From: Andeanibacterium sp036384795
Lineage (GTDB): Bacteria > Pseudomonadota > Alphaproteobacteria > Sphingomonadales > Sphingomonadaceae
DNA: 8,889 nt
NCBI GenBank assembly: GCA_036384795.1
Contig: DASVLP010000061.1
Location: 1 to 8,889 of the forward strand
Reading direction: 5' to 3'
Part shown: positions 1-6,323 of the stretch, in pieces
Layout: each line of letters opens with the position of its first letter
How positions within the stretch are numbered: the stretch's first letter is position 1
Program-made: the position numbers and the translations under genes
The notes under the pieces: generated by a model
The model's database searches: none
What the model saw: only the letters and a program-made list of their open reading frames with translations
Told to the model about the DNA's origin: nothing

Positions 1-174
1 CGCGCCGAGCGCGTCGCCGGGGCGGAACCTGGGCCCCTCCGCGTCGAGCCGCAGCACCAGCCGTTCCGGCGGCGCGGCAGGGGCGGCGGACGCGCTCGCC
101 AGCGGCGCGACCGCCAGCCCGGCAAGGGCGCATAAGCGCAGCAGGCGAACCCACCGAAGCGAGGCGGGACCCAC
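1..174 (-). CDS. Exported protein of unknown function, N-terminal part only
   Basis: Only the first 58 or so residues are in the window; the rest lies off the left edge. The visible part looks like a signal peptide: a basic start (residues around LRWVRLLRL), a hydrophobic core (CALAGLAVAPLA) and an Ala-rich cleavage region (ASASAAPAAP). The mature protein then begins with ERLVLRLDAEGPRFRPGD, which suggests a periplasmic or surface protein. I chose the GTG at 174-172, two bases after the upstream stop. A TTG at 180-178 that overlaps that stop (TTGA) is an equally possible start, and neither has a clear Shine-Dalgarno. The close coupling to the membrane glycosyltransferase-like gene suggests one transcript and perhaps a shared envelope role. 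The family is not recognisable from so little sequence. An exported product is likely; function unknown. Confidence 0.6.
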   Translation of the reverse strand, partial: MGPASLRWVRLLRLCALAGLAVAPLASASAAPAAPPERLVLRLDAEGPRFRPGDALGA

Positions 175-176
175 CG

Positions 177-1208
177 TCAATTCGGGGCGAGCGCGGCGGC
201 AAGGTCGCGCGCGGCACGCGGCAGGAACGCAAGGCCCATGAACCATGCCGGAATCAGCTCGATCGCCCAGTAGCCGTTGCTCTCGCGGGCGAACAGCGCG
301 ATCGCCGTGCCGAACCCGGCGAACCACAGCAGCGCGAAGATCGCGAACCGGGGCGGCGCTCCGGTCCAGCCGAACAGGGCGAGGATCGCGATCGGCGCCC
401 CGGCGGCGAGCGGAAGCGCGTTGAGCAGCGAATCCTCGACCACGTCGCGGATCGTGCCGGCTGGCCCCCGCATCGCATTCCAGCCTTGCGAATGGAGGTC
501 GCCCGGGCGGACTTGCGCGTCGACCAGGTGGGCGTGCGCGGCCATTCCCGCGGCGAACACCGTGATCAGCGCGATCCACGCCGCGGCTTCGCGCCAGCGC
601 CGCTCGACCAGCGCGAACGCGAGCGCCAGCAGCACGAAAGCCAATGCGAGCTCGCGGATCGCCAGCGCGAGCGCGGCGCAGGCCACCGCCCACGGCCAGC
701 TGCGGCCGGTGCGCAACGCCAGCGCGAGGGTCAGCAGCAGCCCGACCCATTGATCGTGCTGCGGCACCAGCTGCGGCTGCGTGACCATCGCGCCGCCGAG
801 CACGAGCGCCGCGACTGCGCCTGCCAGCTCGGCCTTCGAGGCTTCCCGCTCGAGCCTGCCGTACCAGACCAGCACGAGCGCCAGCAGCAGCGCGCCGAGC
901 ACTACCTGCAGCGCGGTCCAGCCGAACGCGGCCGCGGCCCAGCTCAAGGTGGGCAGGCGGACGGTGAAGAACGGCACGGTCGGGAAACCGTGCAGCCGGT
1001 GAAGCGAGGTCGCGGCGGCGTAATAGTCCTGTCCTGCCGCAACCGCCGCCGCCACGTCGCGATAAAGCTGCACGTCGGAATAGTCGTGCGATGCTTCCGC
1101 CGGGCCCGCGGAACTCGGTCCAAGGCCGAGGGAAACCGACCAGGCCAATGCCAGCGCAACCGCCGCGAGCAGCAATCGTGCCTGAATGCGCGTGAGCCGG
1201 CGGAGCAT
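177..1208 (-). CDS. Polytopic membrane protein, GT-C/GT87-like glycosyltransferase candidate
   Basis: The 343-residue product is dominated by hydrophobic helices, about nine or ten by eye. One lies near residues 12-30, followed by a periplasmic-type loop and then a run of helices to the C-terminus. The first loop carries acidic residues (HDYSD at 41-45, then QLYRD at 47-51) and a GQDYY stretch near 59-63. This layout, an acidic loop after TM1 followed by many helices, is seen in GT-C enzymes of the GT87/DUF2029 type, which transfer sugars from polyprenyl-phosphate donors outside the inner membrane. The assignment is by overall resemblance, not by a diagnostic motif. The reading frame stays open far upstream, but that region is antisense to a lipoprotein gene. 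The first methionine giving a sensible N-terminus (MLRRLTR, then TM1) is at 1208. It is followed at once by the exported-protein gene. It could be another kind of polytopic membrane protein. Confidence 0.75.
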   Translation of the reverse strand: MLRRLTRIQARLLLAAVALALAWSVSLGLGPSSAGPAEASHDYSDVQLYRDVAAAVAAGQDYYAAATSLHRLHGFPTVPFFTVRLPTLSWAAAAFGWTALQVVLGALLLALVLVWYGRLEREASKAELAGAVAALVLGGAMVTQPQLVPQHDQWVGLLLTLALALRTGRSWPWAVACAALALAIRELALAFVLLALAFALVERRWREAAAWIALITVFAAGMAAHAHLVDAQVRPGDLHSQGWNAMRGPAGTIRDVVEDSLLNALPLAAGAPIAILALFGWTGAPPRFAIFALLWFAGFGTAIALFARESNGYWAIELIPAWFMGLAFLPRAARDLAAALAPN

Positions 1209-1286
1209 CGCAGGGTTGTGTGCCGCGCCCCGGTCATTTGCAAGCGCGGGTGGGGCCGATTGCAGGCTCGCGATCACCGCATTGTC

Positions 1287-1310
1287 GGAACCTTTGCCGC
1301 CCGGCTCGAT
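1287..1310 (+). promoter_or_regulatory. Possible EcfG-type (general stress response) promoter
   Basis: GGAAC at 1287-1291, continuing into CTTT, matches the -35 element of alphaproteobacterial EcfG promoters. The best -10 candidate is CGAT at 1307-1310 after 15 bases. The usual form is GGAAC, 16-17 bases, CGTT, so both the -10 box and the spacing are imperfect. Its position about 40 bases upstream of a strong ribosome binding site and the first lipoprotein start is right for a promoter. No better sigma-70 pair was seen in this 144-base gap. Confidence 0.35.
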
Positions 1311-1340
1311 TGTGCTGGGGACAGGCATGCGATCTATCGC

Positions 1341-1346
1341 AGGAGG
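1341..1346 (+). promoter_or_regulatory. Strong Shine-Dalgarno for the first DUF4142 lipoprotein
   Basis: AGGAGG lies six bases before the ATG at 1353. It fixes that start even though the frame is open far upstream, and suggests efficient translation. Confidence 0.85.
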
Positions 1347-1352
1347 TTTCAG

Positions 1353-1931
1353 ATGAAGCGTTTGACGATTTCCGCGCTGGTCCTGGCAAGCGCCGGGCTG
1401 GCCGTCGCCGGCTGCTCGAGCAACAACGGCGACTCCGCCACGACGCAGGACAGCACCACGGCCGCGGCGACCGACACCACCCCCGCCGCCGGCCAGGCGA
1501 TCGCCGACACCCACGTCTCCTCGTTCCTGACCGACGCGGCGGAAACCGATAACGACGAGATCAAGATCGGCCAGCTCGCCGCCTCGCAGGGCTCGAGCAA
1601 GGGGGTGAAGGATTTCGGCCAGATGCTGGTCGACGATCACACCAAGCACAAGGCCCAGGGCGCCAAGCTCGCGAGCTCGATGGGCGTTGCCCCGACCGAC
1701 GCGACGACCCCCGAAGGCGACGCCGAATACCAGAAGCTCCAAGGGCTGAAGGGCGCCGATTTCGACAAGGAATTCGCCTCCGCGATGGTCAGCGGCCACC
1801 AGAAGGCGATCGACAAGTTCCAGCAGGAAGCGAACAGCAGCGATCCGGCGCAAGTCACCGATTTCGCGAAGCAGAGCCTGCCGACGCTGCAGACGCACCT
1901 CGACACGGCGAAGAAGCTGCAGAAGGGCTGA
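1353..1931 (+). CDS. DUF4142 lipoprotein, first of a tandem pair
   Basis: The 192-residue product starts with a lipoprotein signal peptide (MKRLTISALVLASAG) and a lipobox LAVAGC, so Cys21 should be lipidated. A low-complexity Ser/Thr/Ala/Asp linker follows (about 22-50), then a helical DUF4142 domain from about residue 55 to the end. Conserved points include EIKIGQLA (69-76), DDH (94-96), FDKEFASAMV (137-146), HQ (149-150) and TH (181-182). DUF4142 proteins are envelope-located helical bundles, to my knowledge related to ferritin-like folds, and their biochemical role is unsettled. Glu69, His96, His149 and His182 are all kept in the downstream paralog at the same spacing, so a metal site is possible but unproven. 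The start is set by AGGAGG. The residue after Cys is Ser, favouring outer-membrane sorting. Transcription may be from the EcfG-like promoter upstream. Confidence 0.9.
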   Translation: MKRLTISALVLASAGLAVAGCSSNNGDSATTQDSTTAAATDTTPAAGQAIADTHVSSFLTDAAETDNDEIKIGQLAASQGSSKGVKDFGQMLVDDHTKHKAQGAKLASSMGVAPTDATTPEGDAEYQKLQGLKGADFDKEFASAMVSGHQKAIDKFQQEANSSDPAQVTDFAKQSLPTLQTHLDTAKKLQKG

Positions 1932-1938
1932 GCGGCGG

Positions 1939-2502
1939 ATGATCCGGCTTTCCCTCGTAGCGCTGGCGGCGGGCGCCCTGGCACTGGCGGGCTGCACCAA
2001 GAAGGACGACGTCCCGCAGAACACAAATACCAGTGCGGATCCCGCGGCGGGGCCGTCGAACGATCATGTGGGGCAGTTCCTGACCAACGCGATTGCCGGC
2101 GACCTGGGCGAGATCAAGCTGGGGCAGATGGCGGGCACCAAGGCTTCGGCCCAGGGCGTGCGCGATCTTGCCCAGGCGCTGGTGCGCGATCACGGCAACT
2201 CGAAGGATCAGGCGGAACAGCTCGCACGGGCGCACGCCGCGCAGATTCCCACCGATCCGCGGTCGGACGCGCTGTCCGAGATCGACAAGCTGAACAGCCT
2301 TTCCGGCACCGATTTCGACCGGGAATTCGCTTCGTTCATGGTCAAGGACCATCAGCGCACGATCAACAGCTTCCAGGCCGAAGCCGGCAGCAGCGACCCG
2401 CAGGACGTGACGAGCTTCGCCCAGCAGGCGCTGCCGGCGCTCAAGCAGCACTTGCAAATGGCGGAATCGCTCGCGACCGGCCTCAACGGCAAGGGTAGCT
2501 AA
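1939..2502 (+). CDS. DUF4142 lipoprotein, second of a tandem pair
   Basis: The 187-residue product has a lipoprotein signal (MIRLSLVALAAGALALAGC) with lipobox ALAGC, making Cys19 the lipidated residue. A short polar linker and a DUF4142 helical domain (about 43-180) follow. A hand alignment of its core with the upstream protein needs no gaps over about 132 residues and gives roughly 46% identity, so the pair came from an old duplication. Glu58, His85, His138 and His171 match Glu69, His96, His149 and His182 upstream. The gene starts seven bases after the upstream stop and lacks a strong Shine-Dalgarno of its own, so translation is probably coupled. The post-Cys residues are Thr-Lys-Lys, unlike the Ser-Ser of the first copy. 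The two may therefore differ in sorting or partners. The biochemical role is unknown. Confidence 0.9.
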   Translation: MIRLSLVALAAGALALAGCTKKDDVPQNTNTSADPAAGPSNDHVGQFLTNAIAGDLGEIKLGQMAGTKASAQGVRDLAQALVRDHGNSKDQAEQLARAHAAQIPTDPRSDALSEIDKLNSLSGTDFDREFASFMVKDHQRTINSFQAEAGSSDPQDVTSFAQQALPALKQHLQMAESLATGLNGKGS

Positions 2503-2574
2503 GCAGCCCTCCGCCGCCGCGCTGCGCAACATATCGCATTCGTGCTATCGATCGCCGATTCGCAGCGCTTTGCG

Positions 2575-2580
2575 AGGAGG
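2575..2580 (+). promoter_or_regulatory. Shine-Dalgarno for the DUF1453-like gene
   Basis: AGGAGG ends four bases before the ATG at 2585. This favours ATG 2585 over an in-frame TTG at 2570, which would lie upstream of the site. Confidence 0.8.
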
Positions 2581-2584
2581 GACA

Positions 2585-3100
2585 ATGCAGCCGGCCGGTC
2601 AGACGCCGCTTGCGGGATATGTCATCGTCGGGGTGGCGATCCTCGGCATGCTGTATTTCCGCGCCCGCAGCATGGCGCGCAAGCGGCCGCTCAAGCCGGC
2701 CACCTTGTGGATCATCCCGGCCGTCTTCCTGCTCATCACCGGGCTGACCATCGCCGAAACGCCGCCGTCCGCGCGCGACCTGCCATGGCTCGTCGTCGCG
2801 CTCGCGCTCGGCGGGGCGCTCGGCTGGCAACGCGGCCGGCTGATGAAGATCTGGCGCGAGGCCGACGATGGCCGACTGATGGTCCAGGGCTCGCCATGGG
2901 CGCTGATCTTCCTCGTCGCGATCATCCTGCTGCGCATGGGCTTGCGCAGCGGCCTGCAGATGGAGGCGCAAAACTGGGCGATCAGCCCGGCGCTGATCAA
3001 CGACGGCTTCGTGCTGTTCGCGCTCGGCCTGTTCGGCGTGATGCGGGGGGAGATGGCGTTGCGCGCGCGCAAGCTGGCCAACACGCATCGCGCCACCTGA
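2585..3100 (+). CDS. CcdC/DUF1453-like integral membrane protein
   Basis: The 171-residue product has about four or five membrane helices: near 9-24 (AGYVIVGVAILGMLYF), 38-55 (ATLWIIPAVFLLITGLTI), 65-80, 99-115 (PWALIFLVAIILLRMGL) and 131-150. A basic stretch after the first helix (FRARSMARKRPLKP), then a LWIIPA helix and a GxxxGWQRGRLMKIWREADG-like segment, are what I associate with the CcdC/DUF1453 family. Members in Bacillus are linked to cytochrome c maturation loci; the role in proteobacteria is not established. The start is the ATG preceded by AGGAGG. It lies 82 bases after the lipoprotein pair on the same strand, so it could share their transcript, though the gap also allows its own promoter. 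It ends only six bases before the convergently oriented tRNA-Pro gene. Confidence 0.75.
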   Translation: MQPAGQTPLAGYVIVGVAILGMLYFRARSMARKRPLKPATLWIIPAVFLLITGLTIAETPPSARDLPWLVVALALGGALGWQRGRLMKIWREADDGRLMVQGSPWALIFLVAIILLRMGLRSGLQMEAQNWAISPALINDGFVLFALGLFGVMRGEMALRARKLANTHRAT

Positions 3101-3106
3101 GCCGGT

Positions 3107-3183
<77 letters not shown>

Positions 3184-3221
3184 ACCCTTCCTGGCCGATC
3201 TTACGTCCGCGCGGGCGGCCC

Positions 3222-3297
3222 TGGTGGGCCCGGCAGGATTCGAACCTGCGACCAGACCGTTATGAGCGGCCAGCTCTAACCGCTGAGCTACAGGCCC
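3222..3297 (-). tRNA. tRNA with CAU anticodon, probably tRNA-Ile2
   Basis: On the minus strand this is a 76-base cloverleaf with acceptor GGGCCTG pairing (one G-U) with CGGGCCC, discriminator A and an encoded CCA. The anticodon stem is GGCCG/CGGTC with loop CTCATAA, giving CAT (plus-strand 3262-3264). A CAU anticodon can belong to Met elongator, initiator or the Ile2 tRNA whose C34 is changed to lysidine by TilS. The D-loop form AGCTCAGCGGTTAGAGC and the variable region with GGTCGC resemble E. coli ileX, and there is no initiator-type mismatch at position 1. I therefore favour Ile2, with elongator Met as the alternative. Confidence 0.93.
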
Positions 3298-3321
3298 GAA
3301 GGCGCCGATCGCGCGCGGCGC

Positions 3322-3350
3322 GGGTTAGCCGCTTGCCGGCGGCAAAACAA
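3322..3350 (-). promoter_or_regulatory. Weak candidate promoter for the two tRNA genes
   Basis: On the minus strand, TTGTTT (3350-3345) is followed after 17 bases by TAACCC (3327-3322), about 25 bases before the mature tRNA 5' end. The -35 is reasonable and the -10 is poor. The tRNAs could instead be read from the upstream kinase-deacetylase operon, since no clear terminator separates them. Confidence 0.25.
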
Positions 3351-3369
3351 GCGCGCGTGGTTGCAGACC

Positions 3370-4398
3370 CTAAACCTCGACCGAGTGCATGATCTCGCGC
3401 ACGGTGGTCGGCGCGATCTTGCGCTCGCGCAGATAGGCGAGCGCCGCGCGCCACCAATCGTAAAGCCGATCGAGGTCCGCCTCGTCGCGCACGTAAGGGG
3501 TGTGGCCGGGGCGCAGCGACGGGCTGTGGAACGAGAACACCAGCAGCGGCAGGCCGTCGTCGAGCGCGATGTCGATCCCGCGGAGCGCCTCGGGCGCGGC
3601 GATGCCCTCGGGCGTAAGCGGGATGCGCTCCAGCAGGCCGAGCCGCGAAAATACTCCGCGCAGCGAAGGCATCCGCCACATCAGCGGGTAGATGAGATCG
3701 CCCTGCCGCCGCAGCAGGCCCCAGAACACGGTGGTCAGCGGCAGTTCGAGCAGCGAGTGCTCGGGATCGAGCCAGTACGGCACCAACGGATGGTGGCGGA
3801 AGTCGCCCCCGCCGGTCGAGCTATAGTCGAACTTGGTGCGCACCGAGCTGTCCATCGCGATCCCGCCGTCGCGCAGCATCGGCGCGGTGTTGGGGCCGAC
3901 GCCGTAGCGGCCGGCGCGGTAGATCTGCGGCACCGTCTCGAAGTTCTTCTCGATCACCTGGCGCAGCCGGTTGAACTTCGCCCGCTCGAGCTCGGGCGAC
4001 AGGTTGCCGGCGAACGAGTTGCGCTCGTTGACGTCCTCGTCGAACGGCGGATTGACCCACGGATGGAGCTGGACCCCGATCTCGGCCAGGCCGTTCGCGA
4101 CCGGCTCGCGCAGGATGTCGGCGGCAAGCGCCGACGTCGCCACCGGATAGTCGATCAGGTAGATCGGGCAGACGCCTTCATTCTCGCAAAACCGCTGGAA
4201 CTTGGCGAGGCGCGGCAGGTGATCGAGGCTGTGGCCTTCGCGCCGGATCGGCTTCGACCAGTCGAATTCTTCCTCGGTGTCGACCGTGAGGATGAAGCGC
4301 TGCCCGAATTCCGGCCGGAACACGGCCCTGTCCACCCTGGCAGGGGCTTTGTCGATCGCGCGCATTGTCCGGTTGCGGCCCTTGTTTCCCAACGTCAT
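3370..4398 (-). CDS. WalW-like polysaccharide deacetylase family protein
   Basis: The 342-residue product resembles the NodB-fold deacetylases that remove acyl groups from cell-surface sugars. Visible markers are FILTVDTEEEFDW (35-47), the counterpart of the metal/base Asp motif; GVQLHPWVNPP (108-118); YRAGRYGVGPN (160-170), with the usual Arg-Gly turn; and VFSFHSPSL (287-295), the late catalytic His motif. The standard HxxxH metal motif is not complete: His112 is followed four residues on by Asn. The LHPW form is what I associate with the WalW-type subgroup. No signal peptide is evident, so action may be cytoplasmic or membrane-peripheral. The ATG at 4398 overlaps the upstream kinase-like stop as ATGA, indicating translational coupling and choosing this start over the ATG at 4365. 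Substrate unknown; an exopolysaccharide or lipid-linked glycan is the natural guess. Confidence 0.85.
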   Translation of the reverse strand: MTLGNKGRNRTMRAIDKAPARVDRAVFRPEFGQRFILTVDTEEEFDWSKPIRREGHSLDHLPRLAKFQRFCENEGVCPIYLIDYPVATSALAADILREPVANGLAEIGVQLHPWVNPPFDEDVNERNSFAGNLSPELERAKFNRLRQVIEKNFETVPQIYRAGRYGVGPNTAPMLRDGGIAMDSSVRTKFDYSSTGGGDFRHHPLVPYWLDPEHSLLELPLTTVFWGLLRRQGDLIYPLMWRMPSLRGVFSRLGLLERIPLTPEGIAAPEALRGIDIALDDGLPLLVFSFHSPSLRPGHTPYVRDEADLDRLYDWWRAALAYLRERKIAPTTVREIMHSVEV

Positions 4399-6107
4399 CC
4401 GGTCTCGGCGAAATTCCCGTCATAGTCCATCGGTTTATCCCGTCCGATGGCGCGATTGGCCGAGCTTGCCGGCAATTCGAGCCGCAGCACGTCGTCCAGG
4501 CGCGACAGCTCGCCTCCCGCGGCGCGGGCTTCGGCACGGGCGAGGCGCAGCGCGAAGCCCGCGCCGAACATGCCCGAGGTCACCGCCTGCGGCTGGATCG
4601 GCGCGGCGCTGTCGAAGATTTCGGCGCGGCTGGCGAGCGAGGCCGGCAGATCGATCTCGAGCACGGTTCCGGCGCCCTCGGGCGCGACGCGGATGCGCAA
4701 GTCCTCGCCGGCGCCGGCCGCGCCGCACAGCGTCGCGAGAATGCGCCAGGCGAGCAATTCCGCATCGTTGCGCAACAGGCCGACGAGGCAGGGCTGCTCC
4801 TGCCGCTCGAGTTCGAGCGCGGCGCCGCGCTGGGCGAGCACCGCACCGAGCTGGCGCGCGATGCCCTCGACGATCGGAGCAAAGTCGGCAGTGCCTTCGT
4901 CGAGCTCGATCGCGCCGGTTTCGAGCCGCGCCAGGCGGTCGAGCTCGTCGAAGCCCGCGAGGATGCGCGCGGCGTCCCCCGCGATCGCCGCGGCGAGCGC
5001 GCGGTATTCGTGGGGCGCGGGCCCGAACAGCTGCTGGTGGATCACCTCGGCATAGCCCTGGATCGCATTGACCGGCGTGCGCAGCTCGTGGAGCAGTTGC
5101 CGCATGCGGTCCGCCGGGTTGTCGTCGTTGCTCGCCGGAGCCGGGACGGCCGTCGCGAACGGGCGGCGCATGCGGCCGCGATAGCCGGCGAACACGCCGC
5201 CGGGGAACGTGAAATGCGGGGTCGCGTCGATACGCCATTCGCCGGCGATCGAGGGCGCGCCGTCGAGCGCGATCCGTCCGCCGCGCACCGGCTGGCGGCG
5301 GCGCATCGCATCGATCACCTCGCGGCTGGGCCGGGCGGGCGCGTCGGGCTGGCGGCTGGTCAGCGCGATCCCCAATGTCATCGGCGCGAGCGCGGGGTCC
5401 GCCCAGTCGATCCGCCCTTCGCCGTTGGTCGCGAAATCGAACGCCTGGATCCGCGCGGGGCGCTCGGGGCGCTTTTCCTCGAGCGGCAGCAGCGGCGCGT
5501 CGCTCGCCGCGGTGGCGTTCGCCCGCGCGCGTTGGAACGCCTCTATCCGCCGCACCAGCGCGCCGATCCCGGCATTCTCCTCGGCGCCGAGTTCGAGCGC
5601 CGGTTCGAGCTCGAGCACGTCACCGCGTTCGGCCGCCGGTTCGACGCGCAGCGCCCGCGCGCCGTCAGGCTTCGGCAAGCCGAGCCCGCGCACGCCGATG
5701 CGGGCGAGCAGCTCGACGGTCGCGCGCGGCAAGTCGGCACGGTGGCGCAGCAGCGCGCGCGCCGGGACCGGCAGCGATGGAACCGCGTCTTCCCACTGCA
5801 GCGGCGAAAGCTGGGCCGAAGCCATCGCCGCCGCGGCAAGCGCGGGTTCCTGCGCGGCGAGGAACACGACCAGCTCGGGATTGCGCAGGCGCGTGCCGGG
5901 CTCGCGCACGATCGCCGCGCGCCGGGTGGGCGGCAGGATCGCCGACAGCGCTTCGAGCCGCGAATAGGCGCTCTGCAGCAGACCGTCGTCCGCGCCTCCG
6001 GGCGCGCTGCCGAGCAGGTCGAGCAGCTGGCGATACTGGGTGCCGGCCGAGCGCTCGCCGTCGGCACGCATGCGCAGCACGGTGGCAAGGCGATCGTCGA
6101 ATTGCAT
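4395..6107 (-). CDS. Histidine-kinase-like protein with degenerate ATP-binding domain
   Basis: The 570-residue soluble product has no clear membrane helices. Residues 1-210 are mainly helical (for example LRNPELVVFLAAQEPALAAA and ARALLRHRADLPRATVELL), perhaps DUF2336-like repeats. Residues about 220-320 look PAS-like (FATNGEGRIDWADP to GVFAGYRGRMRRP). Residues 333-360 are a HisKA dimerisation/phospho-acceptor segment with an intact H-box, HELRTPVNAIQGY, His340. The C-terminal region sits where HATPase_c should be, but the N-box position reads LATLCGAAGAG (457-467) without the usual Asn residues, no DxGxG G1 box is visible, and only a G2-like SGMFGAGFALRLA (511-523) remains. I chose ATG 6107 because GGAG lies five bases upstream; the open frame beyond is antisense to the Lrp gene. 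The stop overlaps the deacetylase start, so the two are co-expressed. No response regulator gene is in the window. Confidence 0.82.
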   Translation of the reverse strand: MQFDDRLATVLRMRADGERSAGTQYRQLLDLLGSAPGGADDGLLQSAYSRLEALSAILPPTRRAAIVREPGTRLRNPELVVFLAAQEPALAAAAMASAQLSPLQWEDAVPSLPVPARALLRHRADLPRATVELLARIGVRGLGLPKPDGARALRVEPAAERGDVLELEPALELGAEENAGIGALVRRIEAFQRARANATAASDAPLLPLEEKRPERPARIQAFDFATNGEGRIDWADPALAPMTLGIALTSRQPDAPARPSREVIDAMRRRQPVRGGRIALDGAPSIAGEWRIDATPHFTFPGGVFAGYRGRMRRPFATAVPAPASNDDNPADRMRQLLHELRTPVNAIQGYAEVIHQQLFGPAPHEYRALAAAIAGDAARILAGFDELDRLARLETGAIELDEGTADFAPIVEGIARQLGAVLAQRGAALELERQEQPCLVGLLRNDAELLAWRILATLCGAAGAGEDLRIRVAPEGAGTVLEIDLPASLASRAEIFDSAAPIQPQAVTSGMFGAGFALRLARAEARAAGGELSRLDDVLRLELPASSANRAIGRDKPMDYDGNFAETG

Positions 6108-6112
6108 CGATT

Positions 6113-6116
6113 CTCC
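6113..6116 (-). promoter_or_regulatory. Shine-Dalgarno for the kinase-like gene
   Basis: GGAG on the minus strand, in the context CCGGAGAATCG, lies five bases before the ATG at 6107. It favours this start over an in-frame ATG at 6128, which would place the site inside the gene. Confidence 0.6.
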
Positions 6117-6232
6117 GGACGGCACCATTGGTGTAGAGGAACCCCTCGTCGGCGGCCACAGCCCTATCAGGTTCGCGCGCGCGCGAAACGAATCCGCACC
6201 TCGCGTCGCAAAGCGGGACATTCGGAGCGCCG

Positions 6233-6238
6233 TATAAT
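6233..6238 (+). promoter_or_regulatory. Candidate -10 element for the Lrp/AsnC regulator
   Basis: A perfect TATAAT sits in an AT-rich island (6233-6244) that stands out in very GC-rich DNA, about 85 bases upstream of the regulator's ATG. No good -35 box lies 16-18 bases upstream, so activation may be needed or the real start may be elsewhere. The same island read on the minus strand gives TATTAT, so it could also serve the divergent kinase-like gene. Confidence 0.45.
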
Positions 6239-6270
6239 AATATTGCTGCCACGGGCGAGGGCGCGTGTTA

Positions 6271-6278
6271 GAAATTTC
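6271..6278 (+). promoter_or_regulatory. Short AT-rich palindrome, possible Lrp-family operator
   Basis: GAAATTTC is a perfect eight-base palindrome between the candidate -10 and the regulator's start. With the preceding TA it resembles the left half and centre of the E. coli Lrp site (YAGHAWATTWTDCTR), but the right half does not match. Autorepression is common in this family, so its position is suggestive only. Confidence 0.3.
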
Positions 6279-6323
6279 CGGCCGGCACGATGTCGGCGGG
6301 CGGCAAGCGGGAAGGTTTCGAGC

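Noticed and set aside
486..1352. Upstream extension of the first lipoprotein frame
   Set aside because: It is antisense to the membrane glycosyltransferase-like gene, and the lipoprotein signal peptide and AGGAGG place the true start at 1353.
1209..2024. Upstream extension of the GT-C-like protein
   Set aside because: Arg/Gly/Val-rich shadow of the lipoprotein genes; the membrane protein begins naturally at MLRRLTR.
3331..3352. Inverted repeat TTGCCGGCGGCAA as a rho-independent terminator
   Set aside because: The stem is only five pairs with a three-base loop, and on the minus strand the T-run lies before the stem, not after it.
6138..6142. GGAAC in the divergent region as a second EcfG promoter
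   Set aside because: No CGTT-like element at 16-17 bases, and it lies inside the leader of the opposite-strand gene, pointing towards the Lrp-family gene from far upstream.
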